The notes under the pieces are model-generated. The model saw nothing but the letters and a program-made list of their open reading frames with translations, ran no database searches and was not told the origin of the DNA. A DNA stretch of 64,000 nt from Amphiura filiformis (taxonomy: Eukaryota; Echinodermata; Ophiuroidea; Amphilepidida; Amphiuridae), in assembly GCF_039555335.1 (NCBI RefSeq), contig NC_092646.1:27333780-27397779 (forward strand). The letters are read 5' to 3'. A program made the translations under genes and the position numbers. This document shows, piece by piece, positions 56,450 to 64,000 of this stretch (its first letter is position 1; every line of letters starts with the position of its first letter).

Positions 56450-56787
56450 ACCCTTTGATAAATTTGTGACTATTTTTGCATTTTTCTCAAAAAAAAACCC
56501 ACACTGGTAACAAAAGTTACGCATATTATAGGGACAAGGAATCCAGTTACTACACTGGAATTCCAGTGACTCAAGACAAGCGGTACGTTATTTATGATAA
56601 GAAAAGAGGTACCGCTTAAATGTACCTTATATCTTAATAATGAACCACTTGTCTTGAAACACTGAAATTTCAGTGAAGTAATTGGATTCCTTGCCCTATA
56701 ATATACATAACTTTGTTACCAGTGTGTAGTTATTTTTGAGAAAAATGCAAAATTAATCACAACATTTATCAGGGGTGTAGTACCACC
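56450..56787. mobile_element. Palindromic TTAA-type MITE, copy 2
   Basis: Homologous along its length to 9922-10271, from TGGTACTACACCC to GGGTGTAGTACCACC. TTAA remains on the right side only. Confidence 0.8.
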
Positions 56788-57032
56788 TTAAAATTGACAA
56801 AACATTTAATATAGTTTGGCAGAAAGTATTTAACATTAACAAAATAAATATTAATAAATATAAATTTAAATATTTTTTATAATAGTTATTTTAAAATATT
56901 TCCTGAAGTCCACATTATAAGTTATTAAAGCGTAATATAACTTTTTGGGAAAATGTTCTCTAACATTTTAAACATGTTGTGAATACTGGGAAAAGAGTAT
57001 CTTGAAATTATATAGGCCTATGAATAAAATAT

Positions 57033-57345
57033 CGATTTTCAATATCTAAATCAATATATTATTGAAAAATAACACTTTGATGTTTTGCAAAAGTTCATTC
57101 TACAAATCATACACTTTAAAAAACTTGCTTGATTTATTGTTGTTAATGAGTTATGTACGTTTTACAAAAGTGTCGTTGTTCCAGCCTTCTTTACAACATA
57201 ACTCAAGAACCACAAGACCTACAAAAGTATATCTGTGATATTTGAATTCTTCTACACACTCGCTATGAAATAACCAGTGGAATTTTTGCCAAAGCTCACT
57301 ACCATTGGCAAGATGATGTGAACTACCAAATCGCAACAGTCTAAC
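57033..57345. repeat. Dispersed repeat, copy of the MITE body at 5638-5955
   Basis: About 85% similar by eye over 310 bp (for example TTGTTGTTAATGAGTTATGT and GCCAAAGCTCACTACCATT) but without the TIRs. The minus-strand frame 57151-57483 derives from it. Confidence 0.75.
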
Positions 57346-57567
57346 CTTAAGTGCATATATTTTTCCTTTTGAAATGGACATTTTCGGGCGGGAGGATCGA
57401 TCTATTTTTTTTTCAAATTCCATACATATGGCAGGAATAATGGATAACGCTATGCAACTTGCACCATGGATCATCATGATCAAAGGCGCATCATAGAGAT
57501 CTCAGAGTGCATTTTTTAGCATTTGAACCACTCTTATTTCTCTCTTATAGAAATATATTATCGATTT

Positions 57568-57675
57568 TACGTCATCAAACATTCGTTAGAACTTAAACAT
57601 TACTGGAAATAGAATGGCAATAGATTAAATAACGTAGATATGTTACATCAAATATTTTACGTCTAATAAAAAGTC
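57568..57675. repeat. ~105-bp dispersed repeat, copy 2
   Basis: Partner of 37866-37982. It adjoins the 3' end of the LINE fragment below, so it may be part of a LINE tail. Confidence 0.6.
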
Positions 57676-57723
57676 TGCATACGGCCTAAGACCAAACACT
57701 GCTGGCATAGTCAAAATGTGGAA

Positions 57724-59158
57724 TTATAAGTGCATTAGAGAGCATATAACTAAGGTTTTATGAGGAAGGAAATACTTTGCACGTTTTACAACACCAATTC
57801 TCTTGGAAACATTTCCAGATACACAATCAATATGTGATGACCAAGACATATTACTATCAAACGTAATACCAAGATATTTAAAAACATCAACTCTTTCAAT
57901 AAATTTGTCATCAAATGTGAGAGTTATGTCATCGTAATGATTGAGTGTATGATTAGTTCCAAAAATCATAAACTTGGTTTTGTCAGTAAAGGAAGGTTAA
58001 AGGAAGGTTTTTATTTCAAACTCTAATGGTGACCCGCAGGTCAAATTGCTAGAACTGTACATTAAACACACCTAAACAGACACAATGCAATTTGCAGGCA
58101 GCAGCTTAATCAGCGCAACATTGAAACAAACAACTATACAAACATCCAATTCAACCCAACCACATCCCCCAGTGCAGTAGGCAATGCGGATAAAGTGCCT
58201 TGCCCAAGGACACAACACGTTGGCACGAGCGGGGCTCGAACTCACAACCTATAGATTATGAGTCGGGCGCCTTATCCACTCGGCCACACGTGCTCCCAGT
58301 ATTTAATGTGAGCTTATTAGCTTTAAACCAGTTAGTTAACAACAGCTTTTAGGTTCGATTCTAGATGCACTTTTAGGACATCTGCATTTTTTGCTTTACA
58401 CATAAGAGAAGTATCATCTGCATACAGTACTGCCTTACAAGTTACAACATCAGGTAAACAATTATAAAAAAAAATTATAAATATCAGAGGGCCCAAAATG
58501 GAGCCTTGAGGAATTCCAGTATTATAAGTTTCGAAATCTGACAGTAAATAATTCACATGCACAGCTTGAGCCCTTTTACTTAGGTATGTTTTATATCAAT
58601 CAAGTTCATTTCCCTTGATACCATAATCATCAAGTATATTAATTAGAATTTCATGATTTACCATATCAAAAACCTTTTTTAGATCCAACTGTTGCAAAAC
58701 CATTGTCCATATTATTAAGAATATAATTTTGTAAGCTTTTGTACATCTAGTAAAGTTGTTGTTGTGGAATGATTGGATCTAAAAAACCAGATTGCGAATC
58801 AGAAAGGATATTTCTACTACAAAGATAATCATATAATTGGTTATAAACATTTCTTTCAATACTCTTTGAAATAATTGGCAAGACTGAAATTGGTCTATAA
58901 TTGCTTACATTATTCTTATCACCAGATTTAAAAACTGGAGTAACTTTAGCTTTGTTCCACTCATTAGGAAGTTTGGAACTACTTAAAGAAATATTACATA
59001 TATGAGCAAGTGATTTAGACACATAAGGTGCAGCCAATTTGAGTAGTATTACATTGAATTTATATAAACCTGGTGACTTATTATTATCCATATTACATAT
59101 TTGTTTATATAAAATCATAGGATACAGAATGGAATCTAAAGCTCTCACTATGGTTGCA
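57724..59158 (-). pseudogene. CR1/L2-like LINE reverse transcriptase, decayed and interrupted
   Basis: Minus-strand blocks in order: MDNNKSPGLYKFNVILLKLA, FKSGDKNNVSNYRPISVLPI, SKSIERNVYNQLYDYL and SDSQSGF (58747-59148); GIPQGSILGPLIF and the catalytic YADDTSLM (58332-58562); then ERVDVFKYLGITFDSNMSWS (57724-57969). Stops and shifts separate the blocks, and a SINE-like sequence (57995-58297) splits the later part. Inactive. Confidence 0.85.
57995..58297 (-). mobile_element. tRNA-derived SINE inserted in the LINE
   Basis: Minus strand: a tRNA head (58222-58296) with A box TGGCCGAGTGG, a D-arm GGATAAGGCGCC, anticodon-loop-like CTCATAA (CAU, Met-like), and B box GTTCGAGCCCC. Acceptor strands pair at six of seven positions. 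It is followed by a body with TGTCCTTGGGCAAGGCACTT, a motif I associate with many deuterostome SINEs, and a tail of AAGGTTAAAGGAAGG type. Confidence 0.75.
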
Positions 59159-59166
59159 TCGAAATA

Positions 59167-59322
59167 CAGTGGCGTAGCTAGGGGTTGTGGCGCCTAGGGC
59201 TAAGGATACATAATGGCGCCCCTCCACAATTCTTGAAACAAGTGCGAGCGGAGCACGCGAATGATTTTGTGCTGAAGAAATGCGCGCGAAGCCCCCTCTG
59301 CCCCCCCGTCGCTACGCCATTG
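59167..59322. mobile_element. 156-bp hAT-type MITE
   Basis: Ends CAGTGGCGTAGC and GCTACGCCATTG are inverted repeats. The flanks TCGAAATA and TCGAAATT (59159-59166, 59323-59330) form an 8-bp target duplication with one mismatch, as expected for hAT elements. Confidence 0.85.
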
Positions 59323-59353
59323 TCGAAATTTATACTACTTATCATCATTACAT

Positions 59354-59386
59354 GGGCAGGTGATATCAACTTTATATCACCTGCCC
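59354..59386. repeat. Perfect 13-bp stem hairpin
   Basis: GGGCAGGTGATAT and ATATCACCTGCCC separated by seven bases. Confidence 0.85.
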
Positions 59387-59487
59387 GTGACCAGGTCTTG
59401 GTCTGGGTCTGGGTCTCGGACTGCCTGGTCTCAGTCTCTGTCTTGGTCTCGGATATGCCGGCAGGCTCGACTACAATACTGCCATGA

Positions 59488-59558
59488 CTGCGCTTGATTC
59501 TTAAAATTGAACTGGGCATTACTGATTTATCCGATTCGACCATGCTGATCGTGGAACT
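59488..59558 (-). pseudogene. Start of a first exon of an HNMT-like paralogue
   Basis: The ATG at 59541-59543 begins MVESDKSVMPSSILR, aligning with MVDSDISSTPRPILQ of the HNMT-like gene. The similarity covers the 15-nt leader (GTTCC..TAGCATGG against GTTCCACGATCAGCATGG) back to an acceptor-like AAG in both. After about 15 codons the reading frame enters a Thr/Glu/Gln repeat (ETKTETETRQSETQTQTK) and the similarity ends. A donor-like CAGGTGAG at 59635-59642 could end a 5' untranslated exon. No later HNMT exons follow within the window's left-hand flank, so I read it as truncated. Confidence 0.4.
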
Positions 59559-59999
59559 CTTAAATCAGAATGTTCTTATCGTATGTCAGAAAACTGTGTC
59601 ATGAGAAGACCAGACACCTTAAAGGTATTATTGTCTCACCTGTGTTGACTTCGTATCGTTTTTCAAGCAGTGGTTTCCATACGGTTTCCGAGGTAACAAA
59701 TGTATTATTATTACACGGTATAACACAGCGTCATTGAACCCTGACTTTCGACCGGCACGTGCGGAATGATCCTACCTTTTCCGGGTTCAAGTGCACTGAA
59801 CATGCTGAAGGGCGCAGGCCACCAAATCAGCTCCCCATTGAAAAGCACGGTGAAATGAACATTTTCAGAGGATGTTTTCTACCCCGAGTGACAATATATT
59901 TCATTTTCTGTTGCTGTTAGTTTATTAATTAAGAGTTCATTTTTCATTTAAGCTTAAATTTTCATGAACTTTATAGATTCAGTTTTTTGATAGGCCTAC

Positions 60000-61042
60000 T
60001 GTTACGAGTCGGACTGACTCAAGGCCAAAATCACCTTTTACCCAAATTCACACGAATGCACAACACACATACACTGATTGATTAAGCTAACAAAATCTAA
60101 GTCTTTAATTGAAGGTAAAATATGATTGGTACATATAACAACAATTGCATACACAATATCACACAATCACAGTTTTAAAATTAATAACCAGCAGTCTTCT
60201 TGTTGGTGATCATAGAGTTCTTGAAATGTTCTGGACGGCTGATGTATATATCCTTATCCTGCGAAAATCAGCGAAGTCCATTGTACACTTGTGTTTATAA
60301 ATATCCTTGCGAATAAAATCCTCACGTGTTGCTTTCTCCAAACACTTAACTCCTTGCGCTGCTTTCTCCAAAAATGGTGATTCTTTCACCAATCACTCTT
60401 TCTCCAGGAAACAGGCTTCTTTCGACACTGCTCCACTGTATTTGACAGATGTGTTGTTTTATATTAAACCAGACTCCAGCAATTCGACAGCAGAACTTTA
60501 ATCCTTTGATGAGGAAGAGCACTTTCGTGTACTCATAAATTTCCTTCGTTGCTGTATTAAAAATAGCACATTATTGGCTATGTAAACTGGTTAAAATGTA
60601 CTTCTTTTTTTGAAGCACAAAGACGACCAACACAATCATGTATAGTTTACAATCCCTCTTGACATTCTGTAAGGTGCCAATTCAAGCTCTCACATTTTAT
60701 ACCAGTACTCATGCATAACCCCATCATCTATGAATAAACCATTACTTCATTCACATCTTCACAACAGATGATGCAATCTTGGGATTTCCCAAGATTAATT
60801 ATACACATTAACCTTTCACATTACATCACTTCCTGGTTTTTTTCCTAATGGTGCAATACACTGAACTGGGGATTTCCAAGTTCCAAACATAGATCTGACT
60901 TTCTTTACAGTAATTGGGGGGGGATCCCAAATGACTTTACACACCAACTCTTGCAAGTGCAAGGGGTTTCCCACCTCATGAAATACTTTCAGTTTGTAAA
61001 CAAAGCTAAATAATTAAATTAAATTACTCAGGGCACATCACA
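60000..61042. mobile_element. Candidate solo LTR
   Basis: A 1043-bp segment starts TGTTACGAGTCGGACTGACT and ends GGGCACATCACA, so it has TG...CA ends with short inverted TGT/ACA. There is no adjacent gag-pol. A clear 5-bp target duplication is missing (CCTAC against ATACG), which weakens the call. Confidence 0.35.
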
Positions 61043-61206
61043 ATACGCACCTGCGAATAGCGCCATCCCTATTTTCAACATGTATTACGACTGCACAGTG
61101 CTTCTGACATGGGCCTTCCTACAGGGCCTAATTTTTTATGTAAAACCTTTTTTTTAAATTTCGGGTCCATTTAAGTGATTAACGTTGTTATTAGAACATG
61201 CCAACC

Positions 61207-62181
61207 CACACCACTCCACGCCATACATAAATTCTCCCAGTCACATTTCCCCAATATGAAATTTTTAAAAAGTAAAATTTTAATTTTAATTCTTTTAAAG
61301 TTTGGCAGAGGCGGGGTTCGAACTCACGGCTCACCGCTTTGGCTAGTACCACGTAAACCATACGTCCAGCGCCTTAGACCGCTCGACCACGAAGAACTTG
61401 ATAGTGTCATCGTGAAAATTTATACATATAATATTAATAAATCGCAACTTCATTACTGCATCATATTTTGGAATTTTATCTGCTTAAAACATTAATGTGT
61501 ATTATAATAAAGCTACCATTATTTATATTGTTGAATTCTCAAGCGCATAGAGACAATTAATACGAGGGTCCTATGAATAGGCCTACATACACAATACATA
61601 AAATCGATTTTGATATCGGCTATGTGCTCTGCTGTGCATGTGGTTTCCCGCAGTGGCGGAAGTTGTATTACGAAGTGCATCCGAACTCCATTTTGAAGCA
61701 AATGATTTTGACAAGGCATTGGATTGTTCCAGTTTGCATCCTAAATCCACATTAGACCCCTAATTTTATTTACAAAATCAAAAGATTAGATTATCATAAC
61801 AACAAAACGGTAATCTTTTGTCGGGTCTAATGTGAAAATTGATTAAAAAATACAGTTTTACAGAATTAATTTTCACTTAATTCCAAAAAAAAATGGCGTA
61901 TATAAGATTGAAATAAATTATCTACCTTCTATACTAGATCAATTGTGACGCAAGTTGTTATCAAAAATTGTTGTGATAGATGTACAGTTAATATTCATAT
62001 ATTCCATTACCTATCTGATGGTACAGTTTTTACACAGAAAATATTTATTTGAAAAACCTGCCACTCGGCTTTTTCCGGAAAGGTCACAGGGTCGCCGTGA
62101 CCTGTGCAATAATTACAATTAAAATTTGTCTTATTCTAACAGCAAGCGTTTCTAGAATATATTATGGCGAAATGTGGTGTA
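61207..62181. mobile_element. 0.98-kb TIR element carrying a tRNA-like sequence, copy 2
   Basis: Full-length partner of 2369-3349. Flanked by perfect 9-bp direct repeats ATGCCAACC (61198-61206, 62182-62190), which defines both ends as CACACCAC and GTGGTGTA. 9-bp duplications are typical of Mutator-type transposition, but 8-9 bp occur elsewhere. Confidence 0.8.
61303..61398 (-). tRNA. tRNA-Leu-like sequence inside the TIR element (copy 2)
   Basis: A box TGGTCGAGCGGT, GTCTAAGGCGCTGGA arm and B box GTTCGAACCCC read on the minus strand. The 3' end CTCTGCCA is tRNA-like, while the 5' acceptor strand does not match it. The middle differs from copy 1. Confidence 0.55.
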
Positions 62182-62574
62182 ATGCCAACCTCAGTGAAAA
62201 CTAAGTCCCAAAGGACACCAAATTGCCTCAATTAGCCGTATAGTTTTTGCCGGAACTCATCACCTTGCACTTTTGGCGCATTAATTTGGTGTAATACGCC
62301 CTGAACTGCACTATGAAAAGCAAGAACTGTCTTTTAAAAAAAAAGACATGACGCATTGGGTTATAAACCTCGTGACTTTGGAAAAATAATTTTAAGGGCT
62401 ACCTTAAGGTTAGTTTTAATATGGGGACTTTTGGGCCTCATAGCTGGTCTAAAGTATATAAAGTATAACACAAGAGCTAATTAAAGCACGGAACTAGTGC
62501 TACACGGAAAGATTATATACATATCTTACCTTTTCAAGTTGCGGTCCGGTGGGTTTGTTGTATAAGCCCAAAGC

Positions 62575-63110
62575 GCAATACAAAGGGATACGGCCAGGTA
62601 CCATGTTGTTCGCAAGCTACACGTGTAATTCGGTAGATTCATGATCTGAAATTTTCCTGGTGCGTTAACTGTCATTAAAGCTAGACACCGGTTTTATTTT
62701 GAACTTGAACGGGTATCTAATTAATGAGAATTTCGAGGTTCGGCAAACTGGCTTTTAATGAGCACAATGTACATTATTATAGACCAAATACACCTATAGA
62801 AGCATGTTCAAGCAACACTTTGGCACCTTGGACTATTGTTCTATAGTTGCCGATATCTCTCTCTAGTTGGTGCATTACCTGCATGCCGCGCTTTAGCCTA
62901 TAGCAAGATCAGTCATGAACGATTTGCTATTTACGCATCGTTATTGGGTTGGGAAAACGCGGCTTTAACAACCAATTATTCAAAGGGGTTTGGGCTATTG
63001 GGTTGTTTATTGGGAGAGATTATTTAACATTGATATTTATATTCTATAATAATAAATTCACTTTAAGGAAAATTTGCGTGTGTCAAGGTCGAATTTTTCT
63101 GGTTGAACTA
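62575..63110. repeat. Dispersed repeat, copy 2 (partner 47375-47890)
   Basis: Same block order as the partner. More indels in the second half. Confidence 0.65.
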
Positions 63111-63639
63111 TTTTTCAAAGCAGTCAAAATAGGTACTACCATTGCTGGTGAGGGAATGGGTTCTATTCAAGTACTATTTCCCGGGGAAATAGTTTTACTA
63201 TTCCATCTGAGCGCGTGTGACCTCATCGCCGCGTCGCAGTTCCTAGTGGTCGGTGCAACTCGCCACGTACGCGGGATTTTAGTACCGGTTCCGGGGTATT
63301 AATGTGTAGCAATTCATGTTGTCTTGCGAAGCACACAAGCAGCACAAAAACTGCAGCAAAAATACGGCGGTTTCATGGCATAATCTGAGTTCAGGATCAG
63401 CATCTTAATATTAACAGTGAAATAACAGAGAACATGGTTATACTCGCCCGGGTTACTCGGCGGTATTGTATTAGAGGTTACAACATTTTCACGGTATTAG
63501 CAAATAGCCATTCAACTGTGTGCGTGCGGCGTGCATGTGAATCAAAACAAAGCAAGGCCCGAGCCTAGCCTTGACTAGGCCTAGCCTGTATGCGTTTCAT
63601 CAATCAATGAACAAAGAATATATTAATGAAGGATATAAA

Positions 63640-63835
63640 ACAAATATTTACTGCTCTAAATTCGGGATCTGGTGGAATCTATTGGTCCCCTCGGTGAACT
63701 GGAGACCGTGAGCCTACTATTTTTCCCTCGACCTGGCGGTCTCGGGAAAATAGTAGGCCCACGGTCTCCAGCCCGGTATCCAGTTCACCTCGGGGACCAA
63801 TAGATTCCACCAGATCCCTCATGAGCAGTAAATAT
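63640..63835. repeat. Nested palindrome (MITE-like)
   Basis: GGGATCTGGTGGAATCTATT and AATAGATTCCACCAGATCCC form the outer stem, flanked by ATTTACTGCTC/GAGCAGTAAAT. The inner stem pairs GAGACCGTGAGCCTACTATT with AATAGTAGGCCCACGGTCTC. Confidence 0.88.
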
Positions 63836-63880
63836 AATTTGTATAATATCTAGCCGCAGGCTGACGTAACCTCTCTGGAT

Positions 63881-63915
63881 AGTATACTCATGGAAGAATT
63901 CTTCCATGGTATACT
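63881..63915. repeat. 35-bp palindrome centred on GAATTC
   Basis: CATGGAAGAATTCTTCCATG is perfect and is extended by AGTATA/TATACT with one offset base. Confidence 0.85.
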
Positions 63916-64000
63916 AAAGCAACAGAGCCCAAAAGTAATGCTAGTTTACATCAAGATAAAGCGAGTAACCGTATCCACCATGCAAGTTACCAGTGCGTAT

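Noticed and set aside
57151-57483. 110-codon minus-strand frame
   Set aside because: Mostly within a dispersed repeat also present at 5638-5955, where the frame is not kept.

Overview
The window looks like animal nuclear DNA from a marine deuterostome, most likely an echinoderm. A brittle star such as Amphiura is plausible, but that is inference and was not tested. The reasons are split genes with GT-AG introns, a low gene density, many non-LTR retrotransposon remnants, tRNA-derived SINE-like sequences, many palindromic or terminal-inverted-repeat (TIR) elements and several satellite arrays. No bacterial genes, operons, CRISPR arrays or rRNA genes were seen.

Two real protein-coding genes can be rebuilt exon by exon, both on the minus strand. 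(1) An SLC22-family membrane transporter occupies 13893-24715. It has nine coding exons in one continuous frame (523 codons before a TAA) with all family signature motifs. A second, nearly identical first exon lies downstream at 6069-6419 and starts a tandem paralogue whose later exons are not seen in the window. A decayed third fragment of the same exon lies at 6497-6570. (2) A histamine N-methyltransferase (HNMT)-like SAM-dependent methyltransferase occupies 34794-41528, with three coding exons and 307 residues. A short piece at 59488-59558 looks like the start of the first exon of a paralogue.

Layout: 1-4300 is a large nested palindrome, partly built around a 0.98-kb TIR element carrying a tRNA-Leu-like sequence (second copy at 61207-62181). 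4591-7469 holds smaller elements around transporter exon 1A. 8425-12900 holds LINE remnants and palindromic MITEs. 13893-24715 is the transporter gene, with repeats in its introns. 25191-28650 holds MITEs and a decayed L1/Tx1-like LINE. 29701-34040 is an unusual composite hairpin satellite made of AAACCTGGTTT-type palindromes around two 1-kb modules. 34794-41528 is the HNMT-like gene. 44026-45558 is an inverted copy of an element also present in transporter intron 1. 45860-55408 holds two arrays of one ~145-bp satellite separated by a ~650-bp tandem repeat and other repeats. 56450-63915 holds MITEs, a CR1/L2-like LINE with a SINE inside, a candidate solo LTR and palindromes.

How the genes may relate: an SLC22 transporter and an HNMT-like enzyme on the same strand, about 10 kb apart, recall uptake followed by methylation of biogenic amines. 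The transporter, however, has Arg at the position where classical organic cation transporters have Asp, as in OAT/OCTN proteins, so a histamine-clearance pair is only a hypothesis. One probable technical artefact was found: a match to an Illumina P5 adapter at 32615-32653.
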